A stretch of DNA of 11,306 nucleotides from Alphaproteobacteria bacterium (lineage in GTDB: Bacteria; Pseudomonadota; Alphaproteobacteria; UBA8366): the NCBI GenBank assembly GCA_029861675.1, contig JAOTYV010000147.1, positions 1 to 11,306 on the forward strand, read 5' to 3'. Position numbers and translations under genes: made by a program. This document shows, in pieces, positions 1 through 7,106 of this stretch; the first letter of the stretch is position 1; the number at the start of each line of letters is the position of its first letter. Under the pieces are notes generated by a model, which was not told where the DNA came from, searched no databases, and saw only the letters and a list, made by a program, of their open reading frames with translations.

Positions 1-702
1 CATTACGACCATTGCCTGGACTACATCCGGCTTGTGTTGAACCGTTGGGATCAGGGCGGTGGCTTGATTCCCGAACTCAAGGTCTATGGCCCGGCCCCGA
101 TCGAGCGGATGACCCGATTGCTGTTCGACAAGGACGGCGTCTTCGGGCCGGACCTGACCGCGCGCACGAGCCACGAAGGCAGCCTGGGGTACTATCAGCG
201 GCGCGGCGGCACGTTGCCGCGGCCCTGGCCGAACCCGCTGATTACCGAGCTGGATAATGGCGACGTGGTGGAGGATAACGGCTGGACGGTGACGACCGCC
301 AGCGTCATCCATCATCAGCCCTATTTGACCTGCTACGGCTTTCGGCTCGACAGCAAGGATGGCTCCTTGGCGTATTCCGGTGACACCGGCCCGTGCCAGG
401 CCGTGGTGAAACTGGCCAAGAATTGTGATGTCCTGATCCATATGTGCCAGCATATTTCCGGGACCGAAATTCACCCGATTTCGGCCAAGACCTCCACAGG
501 TCATCGGGATCTCGCAAGGATTGCCGCCGAAGCGAATGTGAAGAATTTGGTGATCTCGCATGTCACCGAGCAGATGGACACGCCGGGCGTGCGCGAACGC
601 GTGATCCGCGAGATGGGCGAGGACTACGCCGGGAACATCTTCTGGGGCGACGACTTGATGGAAATTCCGCTCAACGATCCGATGCCGCGACGACTGGAAT
701 AG
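1..702 (+). CDS. MBL-fold metallo-hydrolase (RNase Z / arylsulfatase-like), 5' end missing
   Basis: The frame is open from base 1, so the gene starts before the window; 233 residues are visible. The first codons read HYDHCLDY, the second half of the HxHxDH zinc-binding motif. Other likely metal ligands follow: a His pair at 310-315, the bridging Asp of YSGDTGP at 382-384, and a His in VISHVTEQ at 559-561. This order (HxHxDH, His, SGDT, late SHV) is that of RNase Z-like and arylsulfatase-like members of the superfamily, not of class B beta-lactamases. The visible part has no membrane segment. A cytosolic hydrolase acting on a phosphodiester, sulfate ester or lactone is the safest reading; the substrate cannot be told. 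A GTG at 34 is only an internal Val codon. The gene converges on the dioxygenase gene at 815, with 112 bp between them. Confidence 0.88.
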   Translation, partial: HYDHCLDYIRLVLNRWDQGGGLIPELKVYGPAPIERMTRLLFDKDGVFGPDLTARTSHEGSLGYYQRRGGTLPRPWPNPLITELDNGDVVEDNGWTVTTASVIHHQPYLTCYGFRLDSKDGSLAYSGDTGPCQAVVKLAKNCDVLIHMCQHISGTEIHPISAKTSTGHRDLARIAAEANVKNLVISHVTEQMDTPGVRERVIREMGEDYAGNIFWGDDLMEIPLNDPMPRRLE

Positions 703-711
703 GCGGATCCC

Positions 712-753
712 TAGACCATTTCTTGTTTAAATTGACTCACGTGAAATGGTCTA
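712..753. terminator. 11-bp perfect inverted repeat between convergent genes, possible terminator or intergenic repeat
   Basis: TAGACCATTTC (712-722) and its exact complement GAAATGGTCTA (743-753) flank a 20-nt, AT-rich loop containing TTTAAA and CACGTG. The hairpin lies 10 bp after the hydrolase stop. A run of six T follows at 762-767, eight bases past the stem, so it could end plus-strand transcription, although the T-run is further away than usual. A second small palindrome (AACCGA-T-TCGGTT, 787-799) lies before the dioxygenase stop. The AT-rich hairpin also resembles the short palindromic repeats scattered between genes in many alphaproteobacteria; that is an inference, because only one copy is in view. 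Confidence 0.45.
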
Positions 754-814
754 TCTCCTTGTTTTTTACGCAAATACGTCGTCGTAAACCGATTCGGTTC
801 GCTCGGAATTTGCC

Positions 815-1684
815 CTATTCGTCCAGCGTAGAGCCGACGCCGGAAACCCGGGTCTGGCGCATGAACCGGCGATAGCGGTCGGCGTCGTAGCCGCTGCCCC
901 GATGCAACAGGCAGCGGTTGTCCCAGATCACCAGGTCGCCCGGCCGCCACGTATGCGAATACGCATGCTCGTCGCCCACGGCGCGGTCGAGTAAATCGTC
1001 CAGCAATTCCCGGCTGTCGCCGTCGCTCCATCCGTCGATCGCCTTGGCGTGGGACCCGACGAAGTAGTTCTTGGCGCCGGTCCGCGGGTTCGACCGGACG
1101 AGCTTCTGTTTGACCGGGGGCAGGGAGGCCGCATGCGACGGCGTCACCGCGTCGGGGCTGACCTTGCTTCGCGAAAACGTGTAGTCGTGGATCGCGATCA
1201 GCGGATCGATCTTGGCCTTTAGTTCTTCGGGCAGCCGCGCGTAGGCGGCGCGGGTGCTGATGTATTCGGTCGCGCCGCCTTCCTCCGGCACTTCATAGGC
1301 GCACATGATCGAGACGAAGGTGGGCACGTCGCGGAACGAGGAATCCGAGTGCCACATATTGTTGCCGGTCTGGAAAATCGTTCGCTTGTGGCTGTTGCCG
1401 AGCACGCTGCCGTCCGGCTGCACATTGCCGATGGTGCCGAAATATTCGATCACGCCGTCCTGGCCGAGCTTGACGTGATTGGGCTCGGGCTCCCCCAGGC
1501 TCCGGGTGAAGGCGAGCTGGAGATCGTCGTTGAGCGGCTGGTCCGGGAAGCACAGGAAGGAATACTCATCGATCGCGGCGCGAATTTCCTCGACCGCCGC
1601 CGCCGGCAGGGGTTTCCGAAGGTCGATACCGGTAATCCGGGCCCCGAATTCCGAATGCAGCGGCTCTATCGTCAGCATGGTCAT
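815..1684 (-). CDS. TauD/TfdA family Fe(II)/2-oxoglutarate-dependent dioxygenase
   Basis: The 289-residue protein has the full non-heme iron triad: His112 and Asp114 in WHSDSSF, and His261 in CLLHRG. A basic cluster at 271-279 (YRRFMRQTR) supplies the arginine that binds the 2-oxoglutarate carboxylate, probably Arg273. Length and ligand spacing almost match TfdA, the 2,4-D dioxygenase (H113, D115, H262, R274, 287 aa), more closely than a generic TauD. The family hydroxylates its substrate while turning 2-oxoglutarate and O2 into succinate and CO2, often cleaving an ether, sulfonate or similar bond. The substrate here is unknown. The protein should be cytosolic. The start at 1684 is preceded by GGAGA with a 7-nt gap, which supports it over the Met two codons later. 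It is the last gene of the minus-strand block, 116 bp after the FAD dehydrogenase. Confidence 0.93.
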   Translation of the reverse strand: MTMLTIEPLHSEFGARITGIDLRKPLPAAAVEEIRAAIDEYSFLCFPDQPLNDDLQLAFTRSLGEPEPNHVKLGQDGVIEYFGTIGNVQPDGSVLGNSHKRTIFQTGNNMWHSDSSFRDVPTFVSIMCAYEVPEEGGATEYISTRAAYARLPEELKAKIDPLIAIHDYTFSRSKVSPDAVTPSHAASLPPVKQKLVRSNPRTGAKNYFVGSHAKAIDGWSDGDSRELLDDLLDRAVGDEHAYSHTWRPGDLVIWDNRCLLHRGSGYDADRYRRFMRQTRVSGVGSTLDE

Positions 1685-1746
1685 GGGCGTGTCTCCGGAT
1701 AGTTCTGATACCGCGATTCAAACACCAAATCGGATTGAAACCAAGG

Positions 1747-1764
1747 GGCGGCCCTACAGCCGCC
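1747..1764 (-). terminator. GC-rich hairpin between the FAD dehydrogenase and dioxygenase genes
   Basis: GGCGGC (1747-1752) pairs with GCCGCC (1759-1764) around a 6-nt loop. It lies 37-54 bases past the dehydrogenase stop when read on the minus strand. There it is followed by CCTTGGTTT, not a true T-run, so it may act as an attenuator or an mRNA 3' stabiliser instead of a full terminator. I saw no convincing separate promoter for the dioxygenase in the rest of this 116-bp gap. Confidence 0.35.
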
Positions 1765-1800
1765 GGGACTGAAGAACGCCGAGGTCCATCGCAAGCAGGT

Positions 1801-3444
1801 TTAGCCTGATACGGCTTCCCCGGCCGCGCTCATTCCGGCGATGTAGCCCCAGACGAGGCAAGGACCGAGGGTGGTGCCCGCCCCGACGCCCTGCGAGCCG
1901 AAGGCGTTGGCCGTCGCGTTGCCCGCGGCATACAGGCCGGGGATCGGCGCGCCGTCCGGGTCCAGCACCTCGGCCTTTTCGTTGGTGCGCGCGCCGCCCT
2001 TGGTGCCGAGGAAGCTGGCCTTGAACGGCATGGCGTAGAAGGGCGGTCGTTCGATCGCGCCCAGGGTCGGGTTGGGCGCGTGGCGCGGGTCGCCGCCCCG
2101 GTTGCGGTCCCAGATGGTTGCGCCGCGGCTGAAATCCTCGTCCACCCCGGCGCGGGCGAACGCGCTGAACCGCCGCGCCGTTTCAACCAGCCCGTCCGGG
2201 TCGACATTTATTTGCCGGGCCAGGCTCTCGAGCGTCCCGGCGCTGAAACGGTTGCCGGGCACGCTTTTCTTCGGCATCGCGTGCGGGTATTTGGCGGCGA
2301 ATTGGCTGTCGTAGATGCGCCAGGCCGGGAGATGGGCCGGCGTGCCGGTTTCCGGGTCCTTCTCGGCGAAGGCGAGGCCGATGTTCATCTGCTTCTCGTT
2401 CACGAAACGGCGGCCGTGGCGGTTGACGATCATCGAATGCGGCAGGAAGTAATCGGCCGCCGGCAGGCCCTGTAACCGGCCCTCGTACATCGCCGGCGTC
2501 GTGCCCATTACGAGCGCCTGGTCCATACGATCGAGCGCCGCCCCAGCCTCCGCCGCCATGCGCTGGCCGTCGCCGGTGTTGGTCGACGGGCTCGCAGTCC
2601 ATTCGACCGGGCCGGGGAAGTGCTCGGCCATCATCTCCGGATTCCACTCGAAGCCGCCGCTGGCGAGGATCACGCCTTTTGTCGCCGATATCGAAACGGT
2701 TTTTCCGTCGCGCATGAGTTCAAGCCCGGTGACGCGCCCGTTTTCCTTGATGAGCCGTTGCGCCGCCGCTTCGGACCAGATCTCGATGCCCCGGTCGAGG
2801 CAACCCTTGAGGAGACCAATGGTCAGCGCGTTGCCCCGGGTTTGCATGCCGCGCAACTTGCGCCAGAGCAGGCGCGGCATGTAGCGCGGCATCCATTTCT
2901 TCGGGTTGGCATAGAAATGCGTATCGACGATCTCCTCGTAGTTCAACTGGATCGCCACCGACGGTTTGCGGACCTTGTCGCGCCAGGGGCCGAGGATCGC
3001 CAGCCGCATCGGTTTGGCGGAGACGTTGCGCCCAAACGCCATGCCGCCCGGCGCCTCCGCGTAGGGGTCGGGGTCGCGGTTGGGGGTGAAGCGGGTCGGG
3101 CTGTGCGCCTCGAGGAATTTCAGCATCGCCGGCGCGTGGTCGACGAAGGCGGCCCAGAGCGGCTCCTCCGTGTTGTGCCATCCGTCGGGCGAGACCGCGC
3201 GAATGTATTCCAGCGCCGCCTCGCGGGAATCGCTCAGGCCCATCGACGCCATGTAGTGATGTCCGGGCACCCAGATGCAACCGCCGGACATCGCCGTGGT
3301 GCCGCCAAGCACCGCCGCCTTTTCCAGCACCAACACGCGCGCGCCGGCGACGCTCGCGGCCAACGCCGCGCTCAACCCGGCGGCGCCGGTGCCGACCACG
3401 ACTATGTCGGTTTGTGTTGGCCGCAAGATCTCACGCCGCCGCAT
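1801..3444 (-). CDS. FAD-dependent oxidoreductase, 3-ketosteroid dehydrogenase / fumarate reductase flavoprotein type
   Basis: The 547-residue protein opens with the dinucleotide-binding fold (VVVGTGAAGLSAA, residues 15-27, with Glu41 ending strand 2). It continues with GGTTAMSGG and WVPG near residues 47-61, SMIVNRHGRRFVNE at about 337-350, and a C-terminal FAD segment, PGLYAAGNATANAFG, at 502-516. This is the FAD_binding_2 layout; SGGxxWxPG is typical of the 3-oxosteroid 1-dehydrogenase branch. That branch inserts a C=C bond next to a carbonyl and passes electrons through FAD. The catalytic Tyr of true steroid dehydrogenases (YPGAG, Tyr487 in the Rhodococcus enzyme) is replaced here by GVGAG (519-523), so steroid activity is doubtful. 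No signal peptide or membrane segment is evident. The start at 3444 lies inside the end of the aconitase gene (14-base overlap), suggesting translational coupling; the ribosome site is weak. Confidence 0.88.
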   Translation of the reverse strand: MRRREILRPTQTDIVVVGTGAAGLSAALAASVAGARVLVLEKAAVLGGTTAMSGGCIWVPGHHYMASMGLSDSREAALEYIRAVSPDGWHNTEEPLWAAFVDHAPAMLKFLEAHSPTRFTPNRDPDPYAEAPGGMAFGRNVSAKPMRLAILGPWRDKVRKPSVAIQLNYEEIVDTHFYANPKKWMPRYMPRLLWRKLRGMQTRGNALTIGLLKGCLDRGIEIWSEAAAQRLIKENGRVTGLELMRDGKTVSISATKGVILASGGFEWNPEMMAEHFPGPVEWTASPSTNTGDGQRMAAEAGAALDRMDQALVMGTTPAMYEGRLQGLPAADYFLPHSMIVNRHGRRFVNEKQMNIGLAFAEKDPETGTPAHLPAWRIYDSQFAAKYPHAMPKKSVPGNRFSAGTLESLARQINVDPDGLVETARRFSAFARAGVDEDFSRGATIWDRNRGGDPRHAPNPTLGAIERPPFYAMPFKASFLGTKGGARTNEKAEVLDPDGAPIPGLYAAGNATANAFGSQGVGAGTTLGPCLVWGYIAGMSAAGEAVSG

Positions 3445-6106
3445 TTCCGCTAAACCGCTCCAACACGAACGGCATCACCCCACCGGCTTCGAACCAGGCG
3501 ATTTCGCGGGCCGTATCGAGGCGGCACAGGGCGCTGGCTTCGGCAATCGCGCCGTCGCCTTTGGTAAATCGCAGCGTCGCGATTTGATTGACATCGATGC
3601 GCCCCTCGAAGCCCAGGATATCAACGGTCTCCGTGCCGTCCAATCCCAGGGATTCGCGTGTATGGCCGTTCTGAAATTGCAGCGGCAGCACCCCCATGCC
3701 GACGAGATTGCACCGGTGAATGCGCTCGAAACCCTCGGCAATGATGGCCCGGACCCCCAAAAGATGGGGGCCTCTGGCAGCCCAATCGCGCGACGAGCCG
3801 ATGCCGTATTCCCGCCCGGCGACGACCACCAGGGAGCGGCTTTCATCGGCGTAGCGTGTGTGGGCGTCAAAGATGGACATGATCTCACCGGACGGTTGAT
3901 GCACGGTCCAGCCGCCCTGACGGTCGGGGGTCATTTCGTTTTGAATATGATCGTTGTTGAAGCTGCCGCGCATCATCACTTCATGGTTGGAACGGCGTTG
4001 CAGAAAGCCGCTGAAGTCGGCGGTGTCCACCCCTTTGGCGGACAGATAGTCGCCCGCCAGACTGCCCTCCAAAATCCGGCTGCCTGGCGAGATATGATCG
4101 GTCGTCAGGTTGTCGCCGAACATGGCGAGAATGGCCGCGCCTTCGATATTCCGCATGGGTTTTTGCTTGTTCGCCGTCTCCAGGAACGGCGGCTTCAGGA
4201 TATAGGTACTGCCGTCATCCCAGGCATAGGCGCCGCCATCGCCGGCGTCGATTTCATCCCAAAGCGGATCGCCCTTGGAGGTATCCGCATAGCGCGCGGT
4301 GTACAGGTCCTGGGTGACGTGCCCGTTGACGGCGTCTTCGATTTCCTGGGAACTGGGCCAGATATCTTTCAGATAAACCGGTGCGCCGGTCCGGTCCTCC
4401 CCAAGTGGCTCGCTGGTAATGTCCCGCAGGATAGTGCCGAACAGGGCATAGGCGACAACGAGGGGCGGGGAACCCAAATAGGCCAGATTGACCTGGGGAT
4501 GGATCCGCCCTTCGAAGTTGCGGTTCCCGGACAGCACGGCGGCCACGCTTCGCGCGTTGGCGGTAATGTCCTCGGCGATCTCGTCGGGTAACGCCCCGGA
4601 GCCGCCGCAGCATGTCATGCAGCCATACCCCGTAACGTGAAAGCCCAGTTCCTCCAACGGCGCCATCAGTCCGGCGCTGGTCAGGTAATCCCCGACGGCG
4701 CGGGAGCCGGGTGACAAAGATGTCTTGATCCAGGGCTTCGGGGTCAGCCCTTTTTCCCGCGCTTTTTTCGCCAGCAAACCCGCCGCCAGCATGACCCTGG
4801 GGTTGGACGTGTTGGTGCACGAGGTAATCGCCGCGATGACGACATCACCGTCCTGCACTTTCCCGGGCTCCGCACGACCGTTGGCGCCGCCATCTTTGGC
4901 GCCGCGATCGCCAAGCGCGTCCAACGCCGACAGGTGCGCCTGGCTCAAGGGTACCTGGCTTTGCGGCAATTTGGGCCCGGCAAGGCTGGCCTCGACGCTG
5001 CTCACGTCAAATTCAATGGAATCGGAATAGACCCGATCCACCGTATCGTCACGCCACATGCCTTGCGCCTTGCAATAGGCCTCGACCAGGGGCACCTGAT
5101 CGCCGCGTCCGGTCAGGCGCAGGAAATTCAGGGTTTCCACATCGGTTGGGAAGAAGCCGACGCTGGCGCCGTATTCGGGCGCCATGTTGGCCAGTGTCGC
5201 GCGCTCGGGCAGGCTGAGGAAATCCAGCCCCGGACCGAAATACTCGACGAATTTCTGCACCACGCCGTGCTCGCGGAGTCGCCGCGTCATCGCCAAAACG
5301 AGATCGGTCGTCGTGGCGCCTTCGCGCAGGCGACCCACCAGGCGCACGCCGACGACGTCCGGCATGATCATGCTGACGGGCTCGCCGAGCGTCGCCGACA
5401 GGGCTTCGATGGCGCCGATTCCCCAGCCCAAGACCGACAATGCGTTGATCATGGGCGTGTGGCTGTCGCACGCCAGAAGACTGTCGGGGAAGGCGATAAG
5501 GCCATGTTCATCGTGCTCTTCGGACCAGACGACGCGGGCCAGCGATTCCAGATTGATCTGATGGCAGATGCCCTGACCCGGCGGCAACACCCGCATATTC
5601 CGAAAGGCCTTTTGAGCCCATTTCGCGACCCGGTAGCGTTCCGCATTTCGCGTGAACTCGCCTCTCATGTTTTGCGCCAGCGCGTCGGCCTGTCCGGCAA
5701 CATCGACGATGACCGAATGGTCCAGGATGAAATCGACGGGCCGGACCGGATTGACCGTATCGGGGTTCCCGCCGGCCGCGATCATGGCCTCGCGCATGGC
5801 CGCGAGATCGGCCACCAGCGGAATGCCCGAGACATCGTGGATCATGATCCGACCGGGGAAGAAGTTGATTTCGGCGGGGTTCGTGGCGTTTTCGGCCCAG
5901 GTCGAGAAGCCCGCAATGCTGTCCCGCCCAACCGTCTCGCCGTCTTCGTGACGGAGCGCGTTTTCCAGCAGAACCTGCAGACAATAGGGCAATTTTCCGG
6001 CGCCGGTCAGCCCGGCGGCCTCCGCCTTTGGCAGGCTGAAAAAGGCATACCGCCTGCCGCCCACATTTAGCTCATCTTTTGCCTTGAAGCTGTTGCCGCC
6101 CGTCAT
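3431..6106 (-). CDS. acnA: Aconitate hydratase, AcnA/IRP type, divergent at substrate-site motifs
   Basis: The 891 residues equal the usual AcnA length. The [4Fe-4S] cysteines are Cys430 (SCTNTSNP) and Cys496 and Cys499 (GYGCMTC). Other landmarks are LLENALRHEDG (47-57), DHSV (129-132), DSHT (214-217), GNRNFEGR (527-534), TTDHISP (668-674) in the swivel-domain linker, and the active-site SSRDWAARG (771-779). The enzyme interconverts citrate and isocitrate through cis-aconitate in the cytosol. Several motifs differ from ordinary AcnA: MIHDVSG where LMQDFTG is usual (Gln to His at residue 90), CCGGSG instead of CIGNSG, and RGSFNNDH instead of RGTFANIR. A related hydro-lyase with a different tricarboxylate substrate is therefore possible, and the gene symbol is tentative. 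GAGG sits 5 nt before the start. The gene follows the GST gene by 76 bp and overlaps the next gene by 14 bases. Confidence 0.9.
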   Translation of the reverse strand: MTGGNSFKAKDELNVGGRRYAFFSLPKAEAAGLTGAGKLPYCLQVLLENALRHEDGETVGRDSIAGFSTWAENATNPAEINFFPGRIMIHDVSGIPLVADLAAMREAMIAAGGNPDTVNPVRPVDFILDHSVIVDVAGQADALAQNMRGEFTRNAERYRVAKWAQKAFRNMRVLPPGQGICHQINLESLARVVWSEEHDEHGLIAFPDSLLACDSHTPMINALSVLGWGIGAIEALSATLGEPVSMIMPDVVGVRLVGRLREGATTTDLVLAMTRRLREHGVVQKFVEYFGPGLDFLSLPERATLANMAPEYGASVGFFPTDVETLNFLRLTGRGDQVPLVEAYCKAQGMWRDDTVDRVYSDSIEFDVSSVEASLAGPKLPQSQVPLSQAHLSALDALGDRGAKDGGANGRAEPGKVQDGDVVIAAITSCTNTSNPRVMLAAGLLAKKAREKGLTPKPWIKTSLSPGSRAVGDYLTSAGLMAPLEELGFHVTGYGCMTCCGGSGALPDEIAEDITANARSVAAVLSGNRNFEGRIHPQVNLAYLGSPPLVVAYALFGTILRDITSEPLGEDRTGAPVYLKDIWPSSQEIEDAVNGHVTQDLYTARYADTSKGDPLWDEIDAGDGGAYAWDDGSTYILKPPFLETANKQKPMRNIEGAAILAMFGDNLTTDHISPGSRILEGSLAGDYLSAKGVDTADFSGFLQRRSNHEVMMRGSFNNDHIQNEMTPDRQGGWTVHQPSGEIMSIFDAHTRYADESRSLVVVAGREYGIGSSRDWAARGPHLLGVRAIIAEGFERIHRCNLVGMGVLPLQFQNGHTRESLGLDGTETVDILGFEGRIDVNQIATLRFTKGDGAIAEASALCRLDTAREIAWFEAGGVMPFVLERFSGNAAA

Positions 6107-6182
6107 CGCCGCCTCGCCGTACTGATATCCATCGTCGCGCGTTTGCCGGTTAAGCAGCCGGTCGGTCGGCGCCGCCGGACTT

Positions 6183-6833
6183 TCACCCCTCCCGGAGCTG
6201 CTTCAGCCGCGGCGCGTTCGCTTCGATCACGTGCTTTTGGTAGGCCGGGCGTGCGGCGAGGCGTTCGTAGTAGGCCTCGACATTGGGGTGGGCGGGGCGG
6301 TTCGGGGTCCAGTTGATCCAGCGGTCGGTCAGCGAGCCGGCCGGGAAGTCCGCCATCGTCAGCCGGTCGCCGCCGAGATAGTCGTTGTCCGCCAGATGCG
6401 CGTCGAGGATATCGTACAGGGCGCTCGCCTTTTTCGTGGCCTCGGCGACCTTGGCATCGTCGCGGTCCTTCTTTTCCGCCCGGAAGAACTGGTCGAGGAA
6501 AACCGAGTTGAACGCGGCGAGGTTTATCGAGCTCCAGTCCATCCATTTGTCGGCCGCCGCGCGAGCGCGCAGGTCTTCCGGATAGAGGTCGCCTATACTG
6601 TATTTGGCGCAGAGGTAGCGGATGACCGCACCGGATTCCCACAGCGTGAAGCCGTCCTCTTCTTCCAGGGTCGGCAGGCGGCCGTTCGGGTTCTTCGCCC
6701 GGTATTCCGGATCGTCGTTGCCGCCGAACGGGCCGCCCCAGTCGATCCGCTCGTAGTCCACGCCGATCTCGCCGAGGCACCAGGTCGCCTTGATGACGTT
6801 CGATCCGTCTTTCCGTCCCCAAATCTTAAACAT
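6183..6833 (-). CDS. Glutathione S-transferase family protein
   Basis: The 216-residue protein is a two-domain cytosolic GST. The N-terminal thioredoxin-like half has SNVIKATW at 11-18, with Ser11 the likely thiol-activating residue. It also has the cis-proline in NGRLPTLEEEDG (Pro54) and the ESGAV motif (66-70), in which Glu66-Ser67 hold the glutathione gamma-glutamyl group. The helical C-terminal half contains YLGGDRLTMADF at 152-163, with the conserved N-capping Asp162 of the core helix. The family conjugates or reduces electrophiles with glutathione; some members act as isomerases or ether-cleaving enzymes in catabolic operons. The substrate is unknown. The start at 6833 has a strong GGAGGG site 6 nt upstream. 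It is the first gene of the minus-strand block, so the operon promoter should lie in 6834-7106; I saw no good -35/-10 pair for it. Confidence 0.92.
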   Translation of the reverse strand: MFKIWGRKDGSNVIKATWCLGEIGVDYERIDWGGPFGGNDDPEYRAKNPNGRLPTLEEEDGFTLWESGAVIRYLCAKYSIGDLYPEDLRARAAADKWMDWSSINLAAFNSVFLDQFFRAEKKDRDDAKVAEATKKASALYDILDAHLADNDYLGGDRLTMADFPAGSLTDRWINWTPNRPAHPNVEAYYERLAARPAYQKHVIEANAPRLKQLREG

Positions 6834-6898
6834 CGCTCACCCTCCGGTTTTCCGTTTGGTCGTTAAATAGGTCCGCCTGCACGCGCCGTAAGCGCAGG

Positions 6899-6912
6899 AT
6901 CGGCGCGCCGAT
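6899..6912. repeat. 14-bp perfect palindrome in the divergent intergenic region
   Basis: ATCGGCGCGCCGAT is self-complementary over 14 bases and lies about 65 bp before the GST start. A related arm, CGCGCCG (6882-6888), also pairs with its left half. It sits where an operator for the GST operon could lie, but no regulator gene is in view and G+C-rich palindromes do occur by chance. Confidence 0.4.
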
Positions 6913-6924
6913 AATGACAAGATT

Positions 6925-6991
6925 CAACCGGTTGGCAAGCGCGCCCGGCGGGAATTTGCCGGTTCCTGGCAAAGAGTGGACCGGAACCGGC
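6925..6991. repeat. 10-bp palindrome plus 9-bp inverted repeat upstream of the DUF427 gene
   Basis: CAACCGGTTG (6925-6934) is a perfect palindrome. GCCGGTTCC (6958-6966) and GGAACCGGC (6983-6991) form a perfect 9-bp inverted repeat around 16 nt. Both carry the core ACCGGT or CCGGTT. GGCAAG (6934-6939) and CTTGCC (6991-6996) add an outer pairing. These could be regulator sites or a hairpin for either divergent transcript. The 273-bp spacer 6834-7106 otherwise shows no gene I would support. Confidence 0.4.
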
Positions 6992-7092
6992 TTGCCGTTT
7001 CAAGCCATCGTGATTGAGGCAGGTTTGATGACCATGCTAGCGTTAATTTCCCTGGCGCGTCGAAGCGCGTCGCGCAGCGAGCGCCAGAGGAT

Positions 7093-7098
7093 AAGGAG
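7093..7098 (+). promoter_or_regulatory. Ribosome binding site fixing the DUF427 start
   Basis: AAGGAG lies 8 nt before the ATG at 7107. The GTG at 7098 overlaps this site and so cannot be the start. Confidence 0.8.
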
Positions 7099-7106
7099 TG
7101 GACCAA

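Noticed and set aside
3275..6070. Long plus-strand frames (438 and 378 codons) opposite the aconitase gene
   Set aside because: They are antisense to a clear aconitase and read as His/Arg/Gly-rich shadow translation without motifs.
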